NCBI GenBank assembly: GCA_902729315.2
Contig: LR746268.1
Location: 8,811,005-8,875,004, forward strand
Length of the DNA: 64,000 nucleotides
Source: Spirodela intermedia
Lineage: Eukaryota > Streptophyta > Magnoliopsida > Alismatales > Araceae
Direction: 5' to 3'
Shown: in pieces, positions 37,101 to 49,700 of the stretch
Layout of the letters: each line of letters begins with the position of its first letter
Numbering within the stretch: the stretch's first letter is position 1
Made by a program: the position numbers and the translations under genes
The notes under the pieces: model-generated
What the model was told of the DNA's origin: nothing
The model's input: the letters and a program-made list of their open reading frames with translations, nothing else
Database searches by the model: none

Positions 37101-40100
37101 TAAGAGAAATTTACTCTACCTTGCAGACACACTGACCCTCCTGTCATACAGACTGCATTTCAGTACAGTGTAATTGTGCCTCGTGAGACATCAAATACGG
37201 CGATTAATTCTTCAACAGTGTATGCTTCATGAATCACCTTGAATTTTACTGTCATGTTTCTTTTAGGAGAAAAAAAGTAATCATATGATTTATCCAACTG
37301 AATTCTTATTGCCCTTTTACTTTTAGTGGAAACCAAGTCGTCATAATTTTTATTTTTCATTTTCTTTGTTTTATTAGACTTGTAAGAGTATAACTTTATG
37401 TACGTCTGATTTGCAAATTTAGCTGGTTAATGAAGCGATTCACTCGTGCACTGTTAGTTTCTGTTATCTAAACATGAACACACAGTCATATAAGAACTTG
37501 TCCCTACCCAAATACTTAGATCTCAGCAATTTAGCCACTGTTGAAATGTTTTCAACTGCAATGAATGGGGGGGATACGAGTTCAGAACTCCAGGATATCA
37601 TTTTTAGGCTCATTGAAACTATGACAGTTTTATGTTTTTTAAACTCTTTGACTAAAGTTGTAGGACTTATTTCCGAGATATGGACTTATAAACAGTGATG
37701 CCAATATTTGAGCGCGCAGTAAGTTGCCAAACTATCATTTCGATGCTCATTTGCCATTTAGCGCTTGGAAGTGCAAATAGGGCATCCTTCATCATTCTGT
37801 TGCTGACTAGGTTCACATAGGCAATGCTTTGGGAACAGGAAGACATGAATTCATGCATCGCACTCCCGCTCGCTAGGGGTCACGTAGAATGCATCGAGGG
37901 CAAACCTTCCAAAGAAGGTCATTCGTAAAACATATTCTCAGATCTGCAAATCATATTCATTCAAACGGAGAGTGCAGAATGTGATCCTCTGCGAGCATCC
38001 TGTCTGAATTTCAGTTAGATGCCTGTCGAAATAATGGTTGACCACCTGTCAAAATATGATGTGTATTTTCTATGGACATTACTATGCAAAAATATGAGAT
38101 GTCTTCCCCTGGAAGCTCCCTTAGGTTGAGATTTTTGATTGCAGATCAAAGCATTTTGTTCAGAGACGGCTAAGGATACGCACTCTTCAATTGTCAACGG
38201 CACTTAATATCAATGAAATTTATGACGGGGTTGATGCAGACGTTGTTCTGTCTATCCTAGTCCACAAGGTACTCTTTTGTCATCGATCTTTTCTTTTATT
38301 TTTTCACAACCCAAGTACGGACCCATAAGATAGTTCCGTTGGCTGCGGAAAGAATTGGTAGATTCTGAAAGATCTGGAAAGCAAAATACTGGGTTCCTTG
38401 CACCAAATTGATGTGAACTTGGGGAGAATAAACCATCCCATTATCTTGGATTCAAAATCGTTTTGTTTTGCACCTGTTGCACGTGATGCATGCCGCTTCT
38501 TGATGCTCTTGCGTCCATGAACATGCTTGTTGACTTTTTACTTGTTTCCACGTGTTGACAGTTGACTATTTTCTCTTGCACTGGCACAGGTTATTTTAGC
38601 TTGCTTGGAGCAAGGAGTCAGAGAAGGGCGAAGCTTGCTCTATGACTGGCTGATAATTCTAGCGGCTCAATACAACGACGCTTACAAAATCGTCCACTAT
38701 GACACCGGAAACATTGTCTCAAACGTTGACGCCGCCTTCACCCAGTGCCCACAACTACAGCCTATACCTCGGCTCATCTTCGCCTTGCTTCGGAACCCTC
38801 TCCTCCGCTTCCACGAAGAGGGCGTTCACCCAGACTATCGAATCTACCTCCAATGCCTCTTCAGGTGCTCAATCCCTCCGATCAGTCCCCTGATCATAAC
38901 TCATCCCTCTCTCAGCTCTGGATTAGGAATTGACCGCGATTATTCATTTATTTATTTATTTATCTCAGTGAAGAACACTGGCGATTCCTAGCTTTTACTT
39001 GATGCTTTCAATTTGAAGAATTATTCAAGAAATGGTTTCTTCTGTGAGAGGAATTCTGATGGGTGGTGGAATGTGGTTGGTGTTCGCTTGCCATTCTTGT
39101 TATGCAGCGCACTGGAGCCTACCTCTCTTCACCGGGCCATCTACCCACTGCTTGCTTCATACGCTTCCCCTGACAAGCAATCGTTCCCGAGGCACTCGCT
39201 CAGCCGCGCCGCACTCATCACCAGCGGCAGCCCGATCTTCCTCCTCGATGCCTTCACCAACCTCGTCGTGTACTACTCGTCTTCGGCCGACGCTTCAATT
39301 CCTTTCCCGCCTCCTCAAGACTGTAAGTTGCCCACCCTGAATTCCCTCAGAGCAGAGATCATAACCCCAGAAAATTCTGAATTTATATATCCATTGATTG
39401 ATCCCCTCAGAGCAGATATCACAACCCCAGAAAATTCTGAATTTATATATAAAATATGTATATCCATTGATTGATCCCCTCAGAGCAGATATCACAACCC
39501 CAGAAAATTCTGAATTTATATATAAAATATATATATCCATTGATTGATCCCCTCAGAGCAGAGATCATAACCACAAAAAATTCTCAATTTTATAGTAAAT
39601 ATGGATTCATTGATTGATTCCCTCAGAACAGAGATAATAACCCCAGAAAATTCTCAATTTTACAGAAAATATAGATCCATTGATGGATTCCCACAGAAAA
39701 TTTTACAGAAAATTTTCTCAATTTTGTATAAATTATTGAACAAATTCCCTCAGAGCAGAGATGATAACCCCAGAAAATTCTCAATTTAATATAAAAAATT
39801 ATTGGTTCCTCTGGAGAACAAAAAGTTTTCAGTTTTATTTTATTTATTTTAGGTTTGATTGAAGGTGATGCCCACCTTGTGGTTGATGTTGCAGGCGCGC
39901 TGAGAACAGTGATCAACAGAATGAAGCAGGAGAGGAGCGTGACTCCGAGGCTGACTTTCATCCGGGGGGGACAGGAGGATGCGAGCTTGTTCGAGAGCTA
40001 TCTGATCGAAGAGCAGGACGTTGATGGAAACGAGTTGGGGGGGATGACGGGATTTGTTGCTTTCCTGGAGGAGATATCTCGGGATGTGGTTCAGTATCTC

Positions 40101-40115
40101 AAGCAGGAAGCCTGA
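31193..40115 (+). CDS. SEC23: SEC23-family COPII coat protein (At2g27460-like)
   Basis: Fourteen coding exons: 31193-31520, 31615-31671, 33875-33928, 34030-34202, 34362-34548, 34689-34834, 34913-35067, 35264-35345, 35444-35559, 37127-37219, 38145-38268, 38590-38864, 39108-39322, 39895-40115. Phase is continuous and gives 741 residues. The Sec23 zinc finger is seen as CENCWAYFNTYCEL...WNCALC. The trunk domain follows (RPVYVAAVDLSSSEEFLEL; GLMAFSHKIGLYDVQG). Then come the beta-sandwich, the helical part (QCPQLQPIPRLIFALLRNPLL) and the gelsolin-like end (TFIRGGQEDASLFESYLIEEQDVDG). Sec23 is the GAP for Sar1 and pairs with Sec24 in ER-exit vesicle coats. It differs from canonical plant SEC23A-type proteins and matches the divergent At2g27460 branch. 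Intron 2 is 2.2 kb, intron 9 is 1.57 kb, and intron 13 carries a tandem array. Confidence 0.94.
39340..39800 (+). repeat. Tandem minisatellite in SEC23 intron 13
   Basis: The phrase 'ccctcagagcag' recurs near 39346, 39406, 39479, 39552, 39622 and 39749. Each copy is followed by 'ataaccccagaaaattctgaattt' or a close variant. Unit lengths are 60, 73, 73, 70 and 127 bp. The array fills most of the 572 bp intron. Confidence 0.85.
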
Positions 40116-40272
40116 GACCCCCCCACCCCCCGCTCTCTCTCTCTCTCTCTCTCTCTCCGGATATTATCGCAGGTTAGTTGTGGGATCATTCCCGGTTTAT
40201 CACTTCTTACTCACATTAATTACACTCTCAAATCCACCACCTGCTTCCCAGGTTTTTGATCCTCAAAACCTG

Positions 40273-40303
<31 letters not shown>

Positions 40304-40772
40304 AAAATACTCACGTTGGGCTTTTAAGGGCCTCTCTCAGGCCCGTTGACTCTTTGTTCCTCTCTCTCTAAAACACTCACGTTGGGCTTTTACGGGCCTC
40401 TCCCTGGCCCGTTGACTCTCTCTCTCTCTCTAAAGTACTCACGTTGGGCTTTCAAAGGGCTTCTCTTTGGCCCGTTGACTCTTTCTCTAAAGTACCCACG
40501 TTGGGTTTCAAAGGGCGTCTCTCTATCCCGTTGACTCCATCTCTCTCTCTAAAACACTCACGTTGGGCTTCAAAGGGCCTCTCTCTGTCCAGTTGACTGC
40601 CCCTCCCTCTCTCTCTCTCTCTCTCTCCCCCTTACCTGTGTACAGCTTTAAGTCGATAAATTCGTCCGCATGCCAGGTGAGGCCCGTTGACGGTTTATGT
40701 TCCTTCCACCTGATATTCATTCCTTCTGCAGATTCCCCGCGAGGTCCCCGGGCGGAGGCGGAGGCTTCTCGG
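40116..40772. other. SEC23-PPR intergenic region
   Basis: A 657 bp gap between two genes on the same strand. It contains (CT)n runs at about 40135-40157 and 40280-40302, the five-unit tandem array listed separately, and a further (CT)n run at about 40610-40628, then the PPR leader. I see no separate TATA box. Confidence 0.55.
40302..40620 (+). repeat. Five-unit tandem repeat upstream of the PPR gene, W-box in each unit
   Basis: Five imperfect units of about 55-65 bp. Each has 'ctaaa(a/g)(t/c)ac(t/c)cacgttggg', a 'gggc..ctct' block, then 'c(c/a)gttgact' (W-box core TTGAC followed by T) and a CT-rich spacer. The array ends about 150 bp before the PPR start codon. Confidence 0.85.
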
Positions 40773-42569
40773 ATGGCTTCCACACGGCCCCCCGCGCCCC
40801 CCCTCCCCTCCTCCTCCTCCTCCTCCTCCTCGCCGGCGGCGGCGCCGGCGCACCTCCTCCTCCGGCGCGTCGCAGACTCCAGGTCCCTCCGGGAGGTCCA
40901 CGCGCAGATCCTCAAATGCCCCACGCCTCCTCCTCCGCCAGTCCACAACCAGCTCGTCGCCCTCTACTCTCTCTTCGGCCACATGGACTCCGCAGAGCGA
41001 GCCTTCCGCAGGATCCCCCTCAGTGACTCCTCTTCCGATTCCTCCTTCTCCTGGAACGCGATGATCAGGGGCTTCGCCTGCCATGGCTTCCCGGAGGAGG
41101 CCCTCCGCTTCTACTCCCAGATGCTGCTGCTATCCCCGTCCTCGCCGGCGCCGGACAAGTTCACCTTCCCCTTCGTCCTCCGGGCGTGCGCCACCGTAGC
41201 GGCAGCAGAGGAGGCTTTGCAGGCCCACGGTCAGATCCTCCGCCTTGGCCTCTCCTCCGATGTCTACATCTCCACGGCACTCGTCCATCTGTACATGAAG
41301 CTGGGGGAGATGTGTAAGGCTCGCCGGATCTTCGACGGAATCGCCGCCAAGAGCACCGTCTCCTGGAACGCCCTGATGGCCGGCTACGCCGGCAATGGCG
41401 CCGACATGGAAGCCCTCCGCTGCTTCGAGGCCATGGTCGAATCGGGCGCGGAGCTGGACTCCTCCACCCTCGTCTCCATCGTGCCTTCCATATCTCGGAT
41501 CGGCGATCTAGAACGAGGAAGATCCGTGCACAGATTGGCAGTCGAGATGGAAATCGAGTTGACGGAACCAGCCAAGAACTGCTTGATTGACATGTACGGC
41601 AAATGCGGGGATCTGGACGCCTCTCTGAGCATCTTCACAGACCTCCCCGATCAGAAGAAGAAGAAGAAGAGCGTCGTCTCCTGGAACGTCGCCATCTCCG
41701 CCTGCGCCATCAACGCGAACGCCGCCACCAAAGCTCTTGAGCTCTTCCGCGCCATGCTGCGGCTCTCAGCAGGAGCTGCTGCACCGCCGCCCAACGCCGT
41801 CACCATCGCCACCGTGCTCCCTCTCTGTGCAGACCTCGCCGACTTCCATCTGGGGGCGGCCATCCACGGGCTCTGCGTCAAGAAGGGACTCGACGACGCT
41901 GACGCCGTCGTGGGCACCGCTCTCCTGGACATGTACGCCAAATGCGGCTGCGCAGAGGACGCAAGAAGGATCTTCGACGAAATGCCGCACAGAACCGTCG
42001 TCTCCTGGAACGCCATGATCAGCGGGTACGGCCTCCAGGGGCAGGGCCGGGAGGCGCTGGAAACCTTCCAGCGAATGCTTCTCGCCGGTGGCGGCGGCGG
42101 CGCCGCCCCGAACCATAGCACCTTCATCTCCCTCATCTCTGCCTGCGGCCACGCGGGGATGGTGGAGGAAGGGTTGAAGGTCTTCACTTCCATGAGCAGA
42201 GACTTCGACCTTCTGCCGGAGACGAGGCACTACGCCGCCGTGGTGGACCTTCTAGCCCGCGCAGGAAGGGTGGAGGAGGCGTACGAGTTCATCATGGGGA
42301 TGCCCGTGGAGCCGGACGACGCCGTGTGGGGGGCTCTGCTCGGAGCCTGCAAGATCCACCGGCGAGTTGAGCTGGGCGAGGCGGCGGCGAAGAAGGCCAT
42401 GGAGCTCAAGCCCGATGAGGCAGGATACCGCGTTCTTCTTGCCAACCTCTACGCCGCCGCCGGCAGATGGGAAGAGGCGCAGAATCTGAGGAAGACGATG
42501 AAGAAGAAGGAAGCCGGTCGTAGCTCTATACAGGGAGCTGGCCTCGTCCACTCCTTCCTCGCTGGATAG
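40773..42569 (+). CDS. PLS-class pentatricopeptide repeat protein, E subgroup
   Basis: An intronless, GC-rich frame of 598 residues. The Met at 40773 was chosen because the upstream in-frame codons cross CT repeats. A Pro/Ser/Ala-rich N-terminus suits organelle targeting. Repeats show PLS hallmarks: SWNAMIRGFACHGFPEEALRF, STALVHLYMKLGEMCKARRIF, NCLIDMYGKCGDLDASLSIF, TALLDMYAKCGCAEDARRIF, VVSWNAMISGYGLQGQGREAL. The E motif region is near the end (EPDDAVWGALLGACKIHRR; YRVLLANLYAAAGRWEEAQNLR). It stops after HSFLAG with no DYW deaminase domain. Such proteins bind organelle RNA site-specifically, often for C-to-U editing, and E-type members borrow a deaminase in trans. The RNA target cannot be read here. 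A run of five Lys codons sits in repeat linker 'DQKKKKKSV'. Confidence 0.92.
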   Translation: MASTRPPAPPLPSSSSSSSSPAAAPAHLLLRRVADSRSLREVHAQILKCPTPPPPPVHNQLVALYSLFGHMDSAERAFRRIPLSDSSSDSSFSWNAMIRGFACHGFPEEALRFYSQMLLLSPSSPAPDKFTFPFVLRACATVAAAEEALQAHGQILRLGLSSDVYISTALVHLYMKLGEMCKARRIFDGIAAKSTVSWNALMAGYAGNGADMEALRCFEAMVESGAELDSSTLVSIVPSISRIGDLERGRSVHRLAVEMEIELTEPAKNCLIDMYGKCGDLDASLSIFTDLPDQKKKKKSVVSWNVAISACAINANAATKALELFRAMLRLSAGAAAPPPNAVTIATVLPLCADLADFHLGAAIHGLCVKKGLDDADAVVGTALLDMYAKCGCAEDARRIFDEMPHRTVVSWNAMISGYGLQGQGREALETFQRMLLAGGGGGAAPNHSTFISLISACGHAGMVEEGLKVFTSMSRDFDLLPETRHYAAVVDLLARAGRVEEAYEFIMGMPVEPDDAVWGALLGACKIHRRVELGEAAAKKAMELKPDEAGYRVLLANLYAAAGRWEEAQNLRKTMKKKEAGRSSIQGAGLVHSFLAG

Positions 42570-42860
42570 TACCAGGACCCTTGTGCCCCAGACTGCGCTG
42601 CCCCCCTTATGAAAAAGAAATCAGCCTTGCGACGAGATGCGGACATTCCTCATGCTGCGGTTCCCTCCGGTCCGCCGGGGAAGACTTTCGCCACCAAGCA
42701 GTAACCCTACTTGATCTCTCTCTCTCTCTCTACTGATTACTCTTTGACCAAAAAGATCTCGCGGGAGGAAGACGGAAGAAGATTTTTGATTGGAGTACCA
42801 CCAAACGGTGTACGGAGCTTGGAATTGTACAGGTGGCGCCGCCGGTTGACGTGGGTGTGG
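42570..42860. other. Convergent gap between PPR and SUA
   Basis: 291 bp between two stop codons on opposite strands, with a short (CT)n run at 42715-42731. It should hold both 3' UTRs. No other feature was seen. Confidence 0.5.
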
Positions 42861-43649
42861 TCAAGACATCTCCCTGAACCTGGCGATGGCCTTCTTTTGG
42901 ATGAGGGTGCGATAGCTGTCGCCGGGGTGGACTTCCAGCTGGGGGTTGACCGGCTTCTTCTGTTGGGTCCCGAGACCCGCTCTGACATCCATCGACTGCG
43001 CCTGGACGGGCTCCGTGATGCCGCTCCCATCCTTCCCGAGCCCCTGGAGGAACAGAACACAGAGAGCTGGAAATCAGACCACGAGAAGGGGAAAGGGGGG
43101 GGGGGGTTGGATCCTGCGCTGACTTTTTTCACATATGAGACGGAAAACAAGGTCAAACTGGAGATTTGAACGAGGGTGACGTTGACCCACATGAATTGTG
43201 AAGGTTCTGTGAGTTCTACGGCTTTCTATATAAATAAACAAGATGAAAATGGATTTTTTTAACTAAGAAACACGGATTAAAAAAAGAAAAGAAAAGAGAA
43301 GAAAAAGAAAAGGAGACTCACCGATCCTTCTTGCCATCCCATGTTGCGGAGCATCCGGTTGCCGACGTTGCTCTCGTCGATAGCACGATCGGCTGTGATC
43401 ACCTCATAACTGGGAGCATCGCTCGCAGAGTCAGCAGAGCCCCGGCCAACTCCTGGAGGGAAAGGCATCGTTCCGATGTCTGACGAAGAGCCCTTCCGAT
43501 AAGGAAACTCACGATCTTGACAAACAAAGGCATTTCTCTGATGTTAATGATGAATCTCACACGGGATGGAATCAATCAACGGCCTGAAAATGTGCTTGTC
43601 TCGAAGTAATTCACAGCCATGCCCAATTTTCTTCCTCATTGAACAAAAT

Positions 43650-43709
<60 letters not shown>

Positions 43710-46700
43710 CCACAGAAATTTCAGACGATGCACAGAAACTCAACCCAACCAAACCCACCCCAACCCAACCCAATTCTGCCTCGTAAAAGTAACTTTTAAG
43801 GGGAAGAAATGAGCCCACAGAAATTTCGGGGGATGATGATTATTCAACAAACAAGCGCTTCATATGCCGTATACACCAATTTTCTGCCTCATAAAAGTAA
43901 CTTTTAAGGGGAATATAAATGAACCCACAAAGATTTCGGATGATGATTATTCAACAAGCAGAAGCTTCATATGCTGTATAATGCAGCACCAGTTTTCTGC
44001 CTCATAAAACTAACTTTTAAGGGGAATATTTAGTAAATGATCCCACAGAGATTTCGGATGATGATTATTCAACCAACAGAGGCTTCACATGCTGTATGCA
44101 GCACCAATTTTCTGCTCATAAAACTAACTTTTAAGGGGAAAAATTGAGCCCACAGATTTTCGAAGATGATTATTCAACCTACAGAGGCTTCAATGCTGTA
44201 TTATACAGCACTAGTTTTCTGCTCATAAAACTAACTTTTAAGGGGAAAAAATGAGCCATTAATATTTCGGATGATGATCAGTCAACCAACAGAAGCTTCA
44301 TATGCTGTATGATGTAACACCAGCTTTCTGCTCATAAAACTAACTTCTAAGGGGAATATTTAATAAATGATCCCACAGAGATTTCGGATGATGATTATTC
44401 AACCAACAGATGCTTCACATGCTGTATGATGCACCAGAGATAAACTGACGAACATGGAAAAAAATAAAATAAAGGGCCAAGGGTGAGTGAAACTAGACCA
44501 GTCGCTTGTGCTTACTTGAATCCCCCCCACCAACATGGGAAGAGTCATCTCCAGCAGAAGAGGAAGATGACCCATATAAGCTTCTTCTCTCAGCTGCACG
44601 ATCCCTGTAGGGTGCAGCCTGAGCCGGCATTTCAGAAAACCTCCGTTTCCCACCCGCAGAAGACGCAGGAGGTGCATAGGAACCAAGAGCCGATGCATCT
44701 GTTCTAAAGGTTGTAGCAGCCGATGGTCTCACAGAGTTTCCTGAAGACAATTCTGCAGTACTTTTGAGATCGGATGAAGGGGCAGAAGTAGAAGCGCCGC
44801 CAACGCCTTCTTGTCCTGAAAAGACTGTATCCGATTTCACCACACCCCTTCCAGAACCTCGGATCACACCCATTAACGCGCCTCCGGAGCTGTTGCTAAC
44901 TGGAACAGGTTTGACCTGGGTATCCATAGGAGCCTTTGGAATGGTACCAGCCACAGGTGTGTTACTATAATTACCCAATCCAGAGGAAGCAACGTCGGCT
45001 TTGGGCTTATTCCTAGCAGAGGCAGGTTGCCTATCATCTATGCCAGATGATGGTTCATTGTCATCAACAATGATGCGAGCAGTCTGACCCTCGTGATTTC
45101 TCTGCTTCCACATCATCAAGACATTATTCATCTTCTTCTTGTTTGCCATGATACTGCCCTTTGATGCCAATTTAATCTCCTTGAGCTTTTCCTTTTCTTT
45201 CTTTTCAGCAGCCAATGCCGCTGCCGCAGCAGCCTGGACAGCATCAGGTAGAGAGGCTTTCTCACTGGAGGATATCGTAGCAGCAGGAGCTGATATCACA
45301 ACCTTTCTTGAATTGGAGCCATCGGATGCTTTTGCATTTTCAGTGGCAGGCTTGCTCTCATTTTGATCGTTGCACGGAACATACTGTTGAGTTTTTTGAT
45401 CATAGGAGTACCAAGTGCCATTGTTTCCATCATAGTACAGACCTGCGCGAACCAATGAGCTAGTAACTAAATAATACGGCTTGACTGTAATAGTAGAGAC
45501 TTGCCTTTGTCAAAAGATGGTCAACCTCAAGTTGAGCCTTATACTTCAGAGTGAGGCAAGAGCACAACTCCGTAATTCTTCGTTAACTCTATACCTCTGA
45601 CGTTACATGCATGGTTTCTCTGTTCTCCACTTATTTACTTTTGTGTTTGGGATCCTCCTTGAATAACATTTTGTGCTTCTACTTGATCAACGGTGGACTC
45701 GATTTCTCATGAACAAAACACAAACTGAGATGTTTACATGTTTTAGAGATAATGCTCACCCCCAGGTCAACTGGGTTTGTCAGATTCTTGGCCGTCAAGA
45801 TAGAAGATAAGAGTTGGAAACTTCCCCCCCCCCCCCCTAAATCGACAATGATCATGGATGGAAGCCACAATTTTAAGAATCAAAGGATTGAGGGAAGTGA
45901 ATTATAAATTACAATTATCACACACTACCGAATCCAAATAAATCCCCATTTATTGACAAAATAATAGACGGTAAGACACTGACCTGTGTTTCCATCATAA
46001 TAAAAGCCAGAAGAAGCATCATAATAATAGCCGGTCGTTTCGTCCCATACAAAACCAGACTGTGGAGCAGACCCAGTGTTCTGGCCTTCTGCAGTTCCAT
46101 TTTGCTGATTCCCAGCAGTGGGTTGTTTTTCATCTGGATTGTATTCCTTCGGTGCCCACCCAATGGCATCATACTGACATATGGTGGACGGAGTAAGTAC
46201 CAGATGCGGAATTCTTTTTTCAATGATTTACATATTATACTTGTAGACAAATAAATTCATCGGAGAAAAAGTACACGGGCATACACCAAAAAAATGAAAA
46301 TATGGCCGTTCCATTAGAAGATAAAATTCCACCACCCCACCCACCCCACCCGGAACTAAAAGGATGAGATATAAACACTTAACAGTATCACAGGCAGAAA
46401 TGTTGTCCATCAACTGAACAAATCTAACAACATCTGCAAATGAGGAGGTACGGCAATGGGCTGGATGTAAACTCAAAACAATGTACAGAGATACTTGTGG
46501 TCCAGTTTTCACTTCACTCTACCGCACCTCTATGGAATAATATAAAGCTCCACACTTAAAAGGGTCCAAAGAAGCCAATAAAGGAAAAGATATGGAAGCA
46601 AATAAATAGCACCTGTTGAGAAAATGCTGCGGCTTCAATTGCAGCAGCAGCAAGGCTACTCGAATGTGGAGCCCCAGATGTAGCAGAACCAGGTCCATGA

Positions 46701-49700
46701 ATGCTTTTTGCGTAAGCAACACGCAGTATCTGGCCATTTCTCTCCAGCGTGGTCCCATTTGTTGCTTCCAAAGCCTTTGTTGCATCGCCGACCTACCAAA
46801 ATAAACAGAGAATAACACCACTATTAGCATAAAAGACTATCACCGGAGGAACTCGGGAAATATAGAAAATACAAGTCTAGTACTTACGGAATGGAAGTGT
46901 ACAAATGCAAATCCCCGAGATACATGTGTGAACTTGTCCCTGACTAAACGGAGATCCTGCACAGTAGAAGGAAAGAAAAATTTAAGTCTCCCAGTTAAAT
47001 TTCCCCTCGTACATACAAAAAACCGTGATCCCAGTTAAATTCCCTTACTTTGATCGGAGCATGTTTGGAGAATTCGTAGCGAAGCATTTCTTCATCAGCA
47101 TTTTCATCTAATCCGCGTACAACCAAAACATGAGTGGGGCCTGAAAAGACACAAGGTTAATTTTGTAACACTATTTTAAATGCAGTTTCATCCAAGGGAA
47201 TATGCAGTTACAAGCTTTCAAAATGTAGAACATACCAGCTTCTCCCTTCTTTCCAATCGGGGTTAGATTGGATGATGAGACATCAGCAGGAGGTGCATCA
47301 TCTGTACGTGCTTCGTTACACTGGTTAGCATGGGGAAAAAACTCTTGATGAGCAATAGTTGGTCAATAGATTTTGTATACTGAAATCCAAGCAAAGATGA
47401 CATTTACGAACTACCACATGCCCCCCCCCCCACATACTTCTACATAATAGTCACAGCTCTCTTAGTATCAGGGTTAATGAAACTATATTATATTACTATT
47501 ATGTGAAATAAATGTGCTGTCTATGCAAAATAAAAGCTTTTCTGCAAAATAAAAGCTTTTCTTTCCTTGGAACCATCAATTACAAATGAACTAACTTCTT
47601 AAAATTGCATCCCATTAGTGAATTGCATGACAATTTATTCACTAAGCTATCCTAGCAATACAAGATCCACACGCTTGATGCTTCTTAGAACATCAATATC
47701 AAGGAAGAAAGGTACGTTCTACAGTCGCAGAAGTCATAAAAAATATAGAATCAAACCTGAAAACAGGATGTCCGGCGTGCAAAATTGATGCAACCACAAA
47801 TCGTGCACATCCAGTCAGATGGTACACAACCCCGGCTGTTTCCATGGCCAGATTTTGCAGGATTCTCAAAGGAGGGGCCAGCTGTTCCAGTCGGCTTGCT
47901 ACTGCAATACATGGAAAATATTACAATAAACTTAAAAAAAAAATGAAATTAAACTCGTTTTCTAGGATAATCCTGCAGATGACGGCGTTTTTTTCCAATG
48001 AGACTAGAACAAACATTTTAAGAGGGCAAGAAGCAGGAAAAAAAATCTGAAAAAAGCTTAGAAAGAACAAAGAAGCAACCTCAGCCTTCTAACATAAAGT
48101 TGTGACGCATAGGTAATGTGAAACGAGGAGAACTAAAAAATCGACAATAATAAGCAATCCCCTGATGACTGTAATATATATATTCTGAAGTTTTACAAGG
48201 TAAAGTTCAAACTGGTCACAAGATTCTCAATATAATAACCTGCAGTTTTCTACACAAGTTTTTTTATAACCAAGACCCTATCTATTGTGTTATTTTTTGA
48301 ATTATTCATCATAAACATTAACGCAGCTTAACCAAAATGAAATAGTTATCAGAAAGGGATCCCAAGAGTTGCTAGTACCTATATTCAAAGAAAAGCTTCC
48401 TTCCATCAACAACAAAACCATCATCCCTAATGCCATCCATCATGCTTTGAGCAGCTTCCTGAGTGGCAGTAAACGTATCCCTTGATCAATGACAACAAAA
48501 ATACAAGATGGAAGAGAAATTTAAGAGCAAGTTGCAAGTCAGATGATTACCACAGAAGGGAAATCAATAAAAGCAAACCCTCGAGATACCCCAGAATTTC
48601 GTTCCTTAATAATGCGAACATGACGAAGTGGCCCCCACTCGGTCTGGAAAATAGGGAATATACATAAGAAAATGACTCAAACTAATCAGAAACACAATCC
48701 AGAAAAGGTAAAAGGTTTATGATCCGTACTAGTATCTGATACAGGTCTTCTTCAGTCGTCTTTTGAGACAAACCCTTAACGACAACTGTTGCAGATGGAG
48801 CCTTCAGGTAGACATTAATACAATGGTTAGAATACATGATATTCACAAATCACATACACACAATGAACGGAAAATCAAGACATACCACTGATGTTGAATC
48901 ATTATGCCGCCTGTCATCACGATCTCGTTCTCTTTTCCTGTCACTCCTAGCATAACGAGTGTCATCATAGCTATCTTCTCTATGACTTCTACTATGACTT
49001 CGACCACGAGGAGATCTTGATCTAGATCTATCATCGTGTCCTCTCGATCTAGAGCGTTCACGCCTCCTACGTGGACTCGGTTCTCTCTCACGACTGTCCC
49101 TACTATCACGTTCACGTGTATCACGTCTTCGCCAGCTATTATCTCTTTTGGCCCTATCATAATCAGAGTCATAATTATACCGGCTGAATTCAGACTCTCT
49201 ATCCCGGCTGTTCTCTCTACTCTGATGTGGCACACGATTTAAGTGCTCATAATCGTCATTGGAAAATTCATCATGCCCTCGCCCAGCAAGCCTGGATGAC
49301 CGATCGATTGCATAATCATTATAGTTGTCCAAATCACGATAACCATCTCCACTCCGGTAGCCAGTGTGAAATTTATCAGCATCAGGGAACCTATCAACAT
49401 CATGATATCTTTCACTGTCACGGAACGAATCAATTTCATGGTAAGAATCGGCATGTCTTCTAGAATCTCTGATTGTTCCATAGTCTTCCTCAAGGTTTCT
49501 CCTTTCTTGATGCCAGAGTTCAGGGACATGAGGTGGGGCTGGGTAGGGATCTCTGCTGAGTACGTCTCGATTATATCCACTCCTTGGATAGACAGGGTCT
49601 CTAGAAAATCCTTCATCTAAAATCCTTCTACCGCTGTATGATCCGTCAACTCTATCAGAACACAAAGCAGAAAAAAAACCAAAGTATGATAAAACACATC

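Noticed and set aside
40563-40772. N-terminal extension of the PPR frame
   Set aside because: These codons translate CT microsatellite and tandem-array sequence. The Met at 40773 gives a normal start.
40773-42569. DYW deaminase domain in the PPR protein
   Set aside because: The frame ends after the E motif, with no HxE(x)nCxxC signature.
44493-44515. SUA ending at SSKHKRLV
   Set aside because: A gtaagc donor precedes these codons, and the next exon continues in phase into the G-patch.
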